Shown: positions 1 through 5,024 of the stretch, piece by piece
Position numbering within the stretch: position 1 is the stretch's first letter
How the letters are laid out: each line of letters opens with the position of its first letter
Assembly: GCA_005893185.1 (NCBI GenBank)
Contig: VBOS01000146.1
Location: 1 to 7,600, forward strand
Length of the DNA stretch: 7,600 nucleotides
Direction: 5' to 3'
Source: Candidatus Eiseniibacteriota bacterium
GTDB taxonomy: Bacteria; Eisenbacteria; RBG-16-71-46
The notes under the pieces: generated by a model
Told to the model about the DNA's origin: nothing
Databases searched by the model: none
What the model saw: only the letters and a program-made list of their open reading frames with translations
Program-made: the position numbers and the translations under genes

Positions 1-348
1 CAGCGCCCGCACCCGCGCCACCAGCTCGGCCGTGCTGAAGGGCTTGGTGATGTAGTCGTCGGCTCCGACCTCGAGGCCCAGCAGCTTGTCGCTCTCGCTG
101 GTCCGGGCGGTGACCATCAGAATCGGCACGTCGCTCTCGCGCCGCAGGCGGCGGGTGACCTCCAGGGCGTCGATGCCTGCGAGCCCCAGGTCGAGCACCA
201 CCAGCACGGGCTTGGCGCGCCGGAACTCGGCCAGCGCCCGGTCCCCGTCGGCGGCCAGCACGCACGAGAACCCTGCCGCCTGCAGATTGCGGGCGATCAG
301 GTCGGCGATCCGACCGTCGTCTTCGACCACGAGGATATGCGAGCTCAC
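1..348 (-). CDS. OmpR-type response regulator, receiver domain (partial, C-terminus beyond the window)
   Basis: Receiver half of a two-component response regulator, normally phosphorylated by a sensor kinase to control DNA binding. 116 codons are visible, read leftwards from a GTG at 348-346 with a GGAGG site at 354-358, five bases upstream. Seen: the start HILVVEDD with acidic pocket E9/D10/D11, phospho-acceptor D53 in VLVVLDLGLAG, the switch Thr T80 in ILMVTAR and the invariant lysine K102 in ADDYITKPF. The ADDYxxKPF and AELVARVRAL ending is typical of the OmpR/PhoB subfamily, so a winged-helix DNA-binding domain is expected past the left edge, but it is not in view. The loop after D53 reads LAGID where most family members have LPGMDG, a mild variation. 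It is transcribed divergently from the efflux operon, which makes that operon a plausible target; this is an inference. A partner kinase may lie beyond the edge. Confidence 0.93.
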   Translation of the reverse strand, partial: MSSHILVVEDDGRIADLIARNLQAAGFSCVLAADGDRALAEFRRAKPVLVVLDLGLAGIDALEVTRRLRRESDVPILMVTARTSESDKLLGLEVGADDYITKPFSTAELVARVRAL

Positions 349-418
349 CCGGTCCTCCGCCGCGCTCCCTTGCGGGCGTGTCCGACTCTAATGCGCCGTC
401 TTTGGTGGACATGTGGCG

Positions 419-453
419 CGTCCGCGCCAAATCGTGGCATCCAGGCGCGGACG
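419..453. repeat. Perfect 10-bp inverted repeat in the divergent promoter region
   Basis: The arm cgtccgcgcc at 419-428 is matched exactly by ggcgcggacg at 444-453, with a 15-base spacer. As DNA it could be an operator for a dimeric regulator; as RNA it could fold into a GC-rich stem in the 5' leader of the ATPase transcript. No T-run follows, so an intrinsic terminator is unlikely. Palindromes arise easily in GC-rich DNA, but ten uninterrupted base pairs within 204 bp of divergent promoter DNA is notable. The function is inferred. Confidence 0.5.
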
Positions 454-543
454 GTCGGCCCCACCCCGACTCAGCCTTTCACAGCTTTCGAGATATGCCA
501 ACCGGACGCCACAGTTCTGGCACACATCTGGTGTTCAACCTTC

Positions 544-548
544 GGAGG
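544..548 (+). promoter_or_regulatory. Ribosome binding site that sets the ATPase start
   Basis: GGAGG lies four bases before the ATG at 553. The reading frame is open further upstream, to an ATG at 337, but that stretch overlaps the regulator start and has no protein-like composition. This site therefore fixes the start at 553. Confidence 0.8.
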
Positions 549-552
549 AACG

Positions 553-1320
553 ATGAGACCCGAGGCGGGTGATGATGCGACGAGAGCACGCAGCGGCAAC
601 GATGCGGCGCCTGTGATCGCGGTGCGGAACCTCGAGCGCGAGTACGCGATGGGCGGTGAAACGGTCCACGCGCTGGCGGGAGTCACCTTCACGGTGGATC
701 ACGGCGAGTACATCGCGATCATGGGACCCTCGGGCTCGGGCAAGAGCACCCTGATGAACATCCTCGGCTGCCTCGACACGCCCACGCGCGGCGAGTACTG
801 GCTGGACGGCGACCGCGTGTCCGGTCTGTCGGAGCGCGAGCTGGCTCGGGTGCGCAACCGCGAGATCGGGTTCGTGTTCCAGACGTTCCATCTGCTGCCG
901 CGCGCCACCACGCTCCGCAACGTCGAGCTGCCCCTGCTCTACGCCGGCGTGCCCGCCGACGAGCGCCGCCGCCGAGCCACGGCGGCGCTCGAGCGGGTGG
1001 GGCTCAAGGATCGCCAGCGCCACCGGCCCAACGAGCTGTCGGGTGGGCAGTGCCAGCGCGTGGCCGTGGCCCGCGCCCTGGTGACCGGCCCGTCACTGCT
1101 CCTGGCCGACGAGCCCACAGGCAACCTCGACAGCCGTACCGGCGAAGACGTCCTCGAGCTGTTCGAGGAGCTGCACGCCGAGAGCCACACCATCGTGCTC
1201 GTGACGCACGACCCCGACGTCGCCGCCCGCGCGGCGCGCCGCGTCGTGCTCCACGACGGCCGCATCGCATCCGACGAGCGCACGGGCACCGCAATGCACG
1301 CGGGAGGGAGGACGACATGA
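553..1320 (+). CDS. ABC transporter ATP-binding protein, MacB/LolD-type
   Basis: ATP-hydrolysing subunit of a MacB-type (type VII) ABC transporter, 255 residues, expected as a cytoplasmic dimer docked on the permease encoded at 5025. Seen in order: Walker A GPSGSGKST (58-66), Q-loop Q110 in FVFQTFHLLP, signature LSGGQCQRV (162-170), Walker B LLLADEP with D186/E187, D-loop NLDS and switch histidine H219 in VTHD. TLMNILGCLD and FVFQxFxLLP are hallmarks of the MacB/LolD/YknY group. In E. coli MacB the ATPase is fused to the permease; here it is a separate gene, as in YknY or LolD. The residue after LSGGQ is Cys where Gln is usual, a non-catalytic position. The first 20 residues are a polar extension without homology I can recognise. 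The stop overlaps the next start by four bases (ATGA), indicating translational coupling in one operon. Confidence 0.95.
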   Translation: MRPEAGDDATRARSGNDAAPVIAVRNLEREYAMGGETVHALAGVTFTVDHGEYIAIMGPSGSGKSTLMNILGCLDTPTRGEYWLDGDRVSGLSERELARVRNREIGFVFQTFHLLPRATTLRNVELPLLYAGVPADERRRRATAALERVGLKDRQRHRPNELSGGQCQRVAVARALVTGPSLLLADEPTGNLDSRTGEDVLELFEELHAESHTIVLVTHDPDVAARAARRVVLHDGRIASDERTGTAMHAGGRTT

Positions 1321-2576
1321 GGCGAATTCTCGTTCTGTTCTCGGTTGCGAGCCTCGGCGCGCGCGGCGCACTCGCCGAGCCGCGCGCCTTGACGCTCGCG
1401 GAGGCGGTGGAGATGGCGAGGCACAACGCGGTGTCCGTTGTGCGTGCCGAGGGCACATCCGAGAATGCCGCGCAGGGCGTGCGCACGGCCCGCGGGGCCC
1501 TGCTCCCGACCCTCTCGCTTTCGACCGGCTCCACGCGGCAGTACGTGCCGGCTGCCGTGCCGTGGTCCTCGAACCTGGCCCTGACCACGAACCTGCTGCT
1601 GTTCGACGGCGGACGCCGGTTCTTCGACCTGCACCAGGCCCGCGCGACCCGGGCATCGGCCGACGTGGACGAGGGTCTGGCCCGCTGGCAGGCCGTGCTC
1701 GCCGCCAAGCAGGCGTTCTTCGACGTCCTCGCCGCCCGCGAGACTCAGGTCGCGGCAGCTGCGCAGCTGGAGCAGGCCGATCGCCAGCGCTGGGTGGCGG
1801 TCGAGCGCACGCGCGCCAAGGCTGCGACGCGCTCGGACTCGCTGCGCGCCGAGATCGACGTGCGAAGTGCCCAGCTCGAGGTGCTCGTCGCCGCGACCGA
1901 TCGAGCTTCGGCGGACGCCGCGCTCGCACGCGCGATCGGCTCGCTCGACCCGGTGACCGCTGCCGCAGCTGACACCACCGACCCGGGGCTCGCGCTGGAC
2001 GAATCGGCGCTCATCCCGCTGGTCGAGAACGCTCCGCTGGTGCAAAGCGCGCGCGGTCATCTCGATGCGGACCGCGAGGCGGAGAAGGGATCGTGGACAG
2101 CTTATCTGCCATCTCTGAGCGCGAGCTGGACGCACAGCGGAAACGGCACCGTGGGACCGGGCGAGTGGGGGGCCAATTCCCTCGACTACACGGGCGCGCT
2201 GCGCCTGTCGCTCAACTTCACCCTCTTCGATCAGTTCCGGCGCGAGTCGCAGGTGGTCCAGGCCGGGGCCAACGTACGCGTCGCCGAGGCCGAGCTGCGC
2301 GACGCGCGGCTCGCGGCCCGCCAGCAGCTCACAGACGGGCTCGGCGGGTACCGCACCGCCGCTCAGCGGGCGGCGTCGCTGGCGGCGAGCGTCGAGGCGG
2401 CGGTAGAGGACCTGAGAGTGCAAAGCGAGCGTTACGCGGTGGGGGGCTCGACGCTGCTCGACGTGCTCGCCTCCCAGGCCCAGCTCGATCGGGCGCGCCG
2501 CGACCTGATTCGGGCACGCTACGACCAGCGAGTGGCCAAGGCACAGCTCGAGGCGCTGATCGGACGGGACCTGTGA
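1317..2576 (+). CDS. TolC-family outer-membrane efflux protein
   Basis: Outer-membrane channel subunit, 419 residues, expected as a trimer that gives the transporter its exit duct. The start at 1317 overlaps the ATPase stop and has GGAGG at 1307-1311, five bases upstream. Residues 1-20 form a signal peptide (basic MRR, hydrophobic core, ALA before E21). The mature part shows the internal duplication of the family: LPTLSLSTGS followed by LALTTNLLLFDGGRR (residues 63-101), and LPSLSASWTHS followed by LRLSLNFTLFDQFRR (264-309). Each pair marks beta-barrel strands flanked by long Ala/Arg/Gln/Glu-rich helices. The C-terminal YAVGGSTLLDVLASQAQL (373-390) and final LEALIG are typical of the OEP Pfam family. 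No N-terminal lipobox cysteine is seen, so it is not an NodT-type lipoprotein. Its position between ATPase and adaptor points to a dedicated channel instead of a shared TolC. Confidence 0.92.
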   Translation: MRRILVLFSVASLGARGALAEPRALTLAEAVEMARHNAVSVVRAEGTSENAAQGVRTARGALLPTLSLSTGSTRQYVPAAVPWSSNLALTTNLLLFDGGRRFFDLHQARATRASADVDEGLARWQAVLAAKQAFFDVLAARETQVAAAAQLEQADRQRWVAVERTRAKAATRSDSLRAEIDVRSAQLEVLVAATDRASADAALARAIGSLDPVTAAAADTTDPGLALDESALIPLVENAPLVQSARGHLDADREAEKGSWTAYLPSLSASWTHSGNGTVGPGEWGANSLDYTGALRLSLNFTLFDQFRRESQVVQAGANVRVAEAELRDARLAARQQLTDGLGGYRTAAQRAASLAASVEAAVEDLRVQSERYAVGGSTLLDVLASQAQLDRARRDLIRARYDQRVAKAQLEALIGRDL

Positions 2577-2594
2577 CGCTCCGCCAGCGGGGCG
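2577..2594 (+). other. Intercistronic hairpin before macA
   Basis: In the 34-base gap after the TolC-family stop, cgctccgc (2577-2584) pairs with gcggggcg (2587-2594), with one G-U pair. The two-base loop would open to four bases in practice. No T-run follows, and the macA ribosome site AAGGAG begins at 2599. It could tune macA translation or protect RNA ends; this is inferred, and chance pairing in GC-rich DNA is possible. Confidence 0.3.
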
Positions 2595-2610
2595 TTGAAA
2601 GGAGACAAAC

Positions 2611-4143
2611 GTGAGCATTCGTTCGAAGACGACGGGCGCGTTGCTGCTCATCGCTGCTGTGATCGCAGTGGGCGGCGCAGCCTGGCTGGCGCGGGGCTCG
2701 CACTCGCGCGCCGCGAACCCGGATCTGACCACCCAGGCGGTGGAGCGCCACGACATCACGCTCACCGTCGAAGCATCTGGAACGGTCGAGCCGGTGAACC
2801 TGGTGGAGATCAAGTCCAAGGCTTCGGGGAACATCATCCGCCTGCCGGTCTCGGTGGGCTCCAGGGTCGCGGCCGGCGACCTGCTGGTGCAGATCGACGC
2901 CCGCGACGTGCAGAACCAGTACGACCAGGCGCTGGCGGCGCGGCAGGCTGCGCAGGTCAAGGTGATCGTGTCGAGCGCGCAGAAGGCCCGGGCCGACAGC
3001 CTCTTCGCCGAGGGCATCATCACAGCGGGCGAGCACGAGGCCGCGCTGCTCGACATGGCGGGCGCCGAGGCGGCGCTGACCGCTGCACGTACCAACCTCG
3101 ACATCGCGAAGGTCCGGCTCGAGGATGCAACGGTGCGCGCGCCGAGCGCCGGCGTCGTGCTCTCGCTGTCGGTGGCGGAGGGGCAGGTGATCTCCTCTGC
3201 GACCTCTTCAGCGAGCGGGGGGACCACCCTATTGACCATGGCCGACCTGAACAGCATCCGGATGCGGGCGCTGGTCGCAGAGGCCGACGTGGGCAACGTG
3301 AGCCCCGGTCAGACCGCCACGGTGACCGTGGACGCCTTCCCCAGCCGCACGTTCGAAGGCACGGTCGAGAAGGTCGAGCCGCAGGCAGTGGTCCAGCAGT
3401 CGGTCACGAACTTCCCGGTGCTGGTCTCGCTCGCGAACGAAGGCGGCCTGCTGCTCCCGGGCATGAACGGCGAGGTCGCCCTGGTGGTGGACCACAAGAC
3501 CGGAGTGCTCGCCGTTCCGGCGGACGCTGTGCGCAGCCAGCGCGAGGCGCTCGTGCTGGCGGCGTCGCTCGGGCTCGATCCCGACGCCGTGCGTGCTGCG
3601 CTCGAGAGCCAGAAGTCCGCCGCCCGCGCGCGGAAGGCCGCAGCAGCGGGAGACAGCACCGCAGCAGGAGGCACGGCCGCCGTGGGAGGTACGGGCGGCG
3701 TCGCGAGCGATTCGCTGAGCACGCACGGCGGCAAGCACGGCGGCAAGCACAAGCACAAGCATGCCAACGACGGCAGCAGGGGCGGAGCGGCGGCGGCTGA
3801 CGGTTCCGCGGCCGACGGTTCATCGGGCGGCGGGTCCTCGGGCGGCGGGTCCTCCGGCGGCGGGTCCTCCGGCGGCTCATCCAGTCGCTCGCAGGTCGTG
3901 TTCGTGAAGAGTGCGACCGGGATCGAGCCCCGGCGCGTGAAGCTCGGGCTCAGCGACTTCGACTTCTCGCAGGTGACATCGGGCGTGGAGGAAGGAGAGC
4001 AGGTGGTGATGCTGGGACTCGTTCAGGCGCAGGCGGCGCGCGTCAAGCAGCAGGCCAAGGCGCGCGAGAAGGCGGCCGGCAGCATGCCGGGTGGCTTGGG
4101 GTCCCAGGGCAGCGGGAGCAGCAAGAAGGGCGGAGGTGTCTGA
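2611..4143 (+). CDS. macA: MacA-type periplasmic adaptor (HlyD/RND-MFP family) with long Gly/Ser/His-rich insert
   Basis: Membrane-fusion protein linking the inner-membrane permease to the outer-membrane channel, 510 residues against about 370-400 usual for MacA. It begins with GTG at 2611, preceded by AAGGAG at 2599-2604 with a six-base spacer. Seen in order: N-terminal membrane anchor (about 9-27), first lipoyl half with SGTVEP and SGNIIRLPVSVGSRVAAGDLL (56-92), alpha-hairpin rich in Ala/Gln/Arg (about 97-165), second lipoyl half ATVRAPSAGVV (173-183), beta-barrel (about 205-295) with LLPGMNGEV, then VPADAVRSQ (302-310). The membrane-proximal domain resumes at about 427 with QVVFVKSATGIEPRRVKLG and DFDFSQVTSGVEEGEQVV. 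Between them, about residues 313-426, sits a low-complexity insert: an Ala-rich helix, the His/Lys stretch THGGKHGGKHKHKH (371-384) and (SSGGG) repeats. The C-terminus is a charged helix plus a Gly/Ser/Lys tail. Sequence from 3568 onward is duplicated downstream, but this copy is the complete gene. Confidence 0.93.
   Translation: MSIRSKTTGALLLIAAVIAVGGAAWLARGSHSRAANPDLTTQAVERHDITLTVEASGTVEPVNLVEIKSKASGNIIRLPVSVGSRVAAGDLLVQIDARDVQNQYDQALAARQAAQVKVIVSSAQKARADSLFAEGIITAGEHEAALLDMAGAEAALTAARTNLDIAKVRLEDATVRAPSAGVVLSLSVAEGQVISSATSSASGGTTLLTMADLNSIRMRALVAEADVGNVSPGQTATVTVDAFPSRTFEGTVEKVEPQAVVQQSVTNFPVLVSLANEGGLLLPGMNGEVALVVDHKTGVLAVPADAVRSQREALVLAASLGLDPDAVRAALESQKSAARARKAAAAGDSTAAGGTAAVGGTGGVASDSLSTHGGKHGGKHKHKHANDGSRGGAAAADGSAADGSSGGGSSGGGSSGGGSSGGSSSRSQVVFVKSATGIEPRRVKLGLSDFDFSQVTSGVEEGEQVVMLGLVQAQAARVKQQAKAREKAAGSMPGGLGSQGSGSSKKGGGV
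3724..3762 (+). repeat. His/Lys-rich coding repeat in macA
   Basis: A 12-base unit cacggcggcaag occurs twice in a row (3724-3735, 3736-3747), followed by cacaagcacaagcat. Together they encode five histidines (H372, H376, H380, H382, H384) alternating with lysine and glycine. The same block recurs 880 bases on at 4604-4642. Such a stretch could bind transition metals, but this is an inference from composition alone. Confidence 0.85.
3820..3879 (+). repeat. 15-bp tandem repeat encoding SSGGG units in macA
   Basis: Four imperfect 15-base units of the type tcctcsggcggcggg encode three SSGGG units and a final SSGGS. In-frame units of 15 bases can expand or contract without breaking the gene. This makes a flexible Gly/Ser linker directly before the membrane-proximal domain resumes at QVVFVK. 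Confidence 0.9.
4132..4136 (+). promoter_or_regulatory. Ribosome binding site for the chimeric gene
   Basis: GGAGG near the end of the adaptor gene, eight bases before the ATG at 4145; the adaptor stop TGA (4141-4143) is one base from that ATG. It supports starting the permease frame at MPIVETF and not at an in-frame ATG at 4091, which would add 18 residues read out of frame from the adaptor tail. Confidence 0.8.
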
Positions 4144-4144
4144 G

Positions 4145-5023
4145 ATGCCGATCGTCGAGACGTTCTCGGTCGCGCTCGAAGCGCTGCGAGCCAACAAGCT
4201 GCGCTCGCTCCTCACCATGCTCGGCATCGTGATCGGCGTATCGGCCGTGATCGCGATGCTGGCACTGGGACGCGGCGCGCAGCAGTCGGTGAAGGACCGG
4301 ATCGCCCAGCTCGGCACCACCATGCTCACGGTCGTGCCCGGCCAGCAACGCGGTCCCGGCTCGATCGCATCTGCGACCGAGCGCGCCCGCCTCACGCTCG
4401 ACGACGCCCAGGCGCTCGAGGACCGCGGCAAGGTGCTGGCGGCCGTCCTCGGGCTCGATCCCGACGCCGTGCGTGCTGCGCTCGAGAGCCAGAAGTCCGC
4501 CGCCCGCGCGCGGAAGGCCGCAGCAGCGGGAGACAGCACCGCAGCAGGAGGCACGGCCGCCGTGGGAGGTACGGGCGGCGTCGCGAGCGATTCGCTGAGC
4601 ACGCACGGCGGCAAGCACGGCGGCAAGCACAAGCACAAGCATGCCAACGACGGCAGCAGGGGCGGAGCGGCGGCGGCTGACGGTTCCGCGGCCGACGGTT
4701 CATCGGGCGGCGGGTCCTCGGGCGGCGGGTCCTCCGGCGGCGGGTCCTCCGGCGGCTCATCCAGTCGCTCGCAGGTCGTGTTCGTGAAGAGTGCGACCGG
4801 GATCGAGCCCCGGCGCGTGAAGCTCGGGCTCAGCGACTTCGACTTCTCGCAGGTGACATCGGGCGTGGAGGAAGGAGAGCAGGTGGTGATGCTGGGACTC
4901 GTTCAGGCGCAGGCGGCGCGCGTCAAGCAGCAGGCCAAGGCGCGCGAGAAGGCGGCCGGCAGCATGCCGGGTGGCTTGGGGTCCCAGGGCAGCGGGAGCA
5001 GCAAGAAGGGCGGAGGTGTCTGA
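4145..5023 (+). CDS. Chimeric gene: MacB-type permease N-terminus fused in frame to MacA C-terminus
   Basis: A 292-residue open frame made by the tandem duplication. Residues 1-101 match the permease encoded at 5025 (MPIVETF to KVLAAV). Residues 102-292 match adaptor residues 320-510 (LGLDPDAV to KKGGGV). The join KVLAAV/LGLDP is continuous, without stop or frameshift. The product would have the cytoplasmic N-terminus and first membrane helix (about 23-43) of the permease, about 55 residues of its periplasmic domain, then the His/Lys and SSGGG linker and the membrane-proximal domain of the adaptor. Both parent segments are periplasmic after the helix, so the topology is consistent. It lacks the three later permease helices and the adaptor hairpin, lipoyl and barrel domains, so it cannot transport or bridge to the channel. 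It could be inert, interfere with assembly or be degraded. Its start signals are those of the permease. If the duplication is an assembly error, this gene does not exist. Confidence 0.7.
   Translation: MPIVETFSVALEALRANKLRSLLTMLGIVIGVSAVIAMLALGRGAQQSVKDRIAQLGTTMLTVVPGQQRGPGSIASATERARLTLDDAQALEDRGKVLAAVLGLDPDAVRAALESQKSAARARKAAAAGDSTAAGGTAAVGGTGGVASDSLSTHGGKHGGKHKHKHANDGSRGGAAAADGSAADGSSGGGSSGGGSSGGGSSGGSSSRSQVVFVKSATGIEPRRVKLGLSDFDFSQVTSGVEEGEQVVMLGLVQAQAARVKQQAKAREKAAGSMPGGLGSQGSGSSKKGGGV
4700..4759 (+). repeat. 15-bp SSGGG repeat, duplicated copy in the chimeric gene
   Basis: Same four units as at 3820-3879, carried along by the 880-bp duplication and read in the frame of the chimeric gene. 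No difference from the first copy is visible. Confidence 0.9.
5012..5016 (+). promoter_or_regulatory. Ribosome binding site for the full-length permease
   Basis: Duplicate of the site at 4132-4136, now within the end of the chimeric gene and eight bases before the ATG at 5025. Because the duplication carries this site along, the complete permease keeps its native initiation context and its one-base distance from an upstream stop. Confidence 0.8.
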
Positions 5024-5024
5024 G

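Larger units (their letters stand above)
349..552. promoter_or_regulatory. Divergent promoter region between response regulator and efflux operon
   Basis: This 204-bp gap separates two genes that point away from each other, so it must hold the promoters of both unless transcription comes from further away. No open frame in it looks like a protein. The least GC-rich part is around 470-500, where a plus-strand promoter would be easiest to place, but I see no convincing -35/-10 pair. It contains a perfect inverted repeat at 419-453, listed separately. Two CTTTC pentamers at 476-480 and 485-489 are nine bases apart, too short and too weakly conserved to call an operator. Confidence 0.6.
3568..4447 (+). 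repeat. 880-bp tandem duplication, copy 1
   Basis: This block runs from codon 320 of macA through its stop (4143), the one-base spacer and the first 101 codons of the permease reading frame beginning at 4145. It is followed directly, with no spacer, by a second copy at 4448-5327. I compared the copies line by line and found no difference. Both outer boundaries can shift by one base because of a single shared C. It carries no transposase, terminal inverted repeats or other mobile-element mark. Confidence 0.95.

Noticed and set aside
505..540. Possible sigma-54 promoter at tggcacacatctggtgtt
   Set aside because: The TGGCAC half is present but the second half lacks the required GC at the correct distance.
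337..552. Upstream extension of the ATPase to an ATG at 337
   Set aside because: It would overlap the divergent regulator start, lacks a ribosome site and adds residues unlike any ABC ATPase. The ATG at 553 has GGAGG four bases upstream.
712..1062. Cys after the LSGGQ signature as a sign of an inactive ATPase
   Set aside because: That position is not catalytic, and the Walker A, Walker B, Q-loop and switch histidine are all intact, so activity is expected.
939..3296. Very long open frame on the minus strand opposite the ATPase, TolC-family and adaptor genes
   Set aside because: Its translation is Arg/Ala/Ser-rich with no domain pattern, and it lies antisense to three genes with clear motifs. 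Long antisense frames are expected in DNA with this GC bias.
3724..3879. Short repeats as a CRISPR array
   Set aside because: Units of 12 and 15 bases are contiguous without spacers and lie in frame inside a coding gene.
4091..4144. Earlier ATG for the chimeric gene (and its duplicate at 4971 for the permease)
   Set aside because: The added 18 residues are adaptor sequence read out of frame. The ATG at 4145 (5025) has a good ribosome site and gives the MPIVETF start expected for MacB-type permeases.
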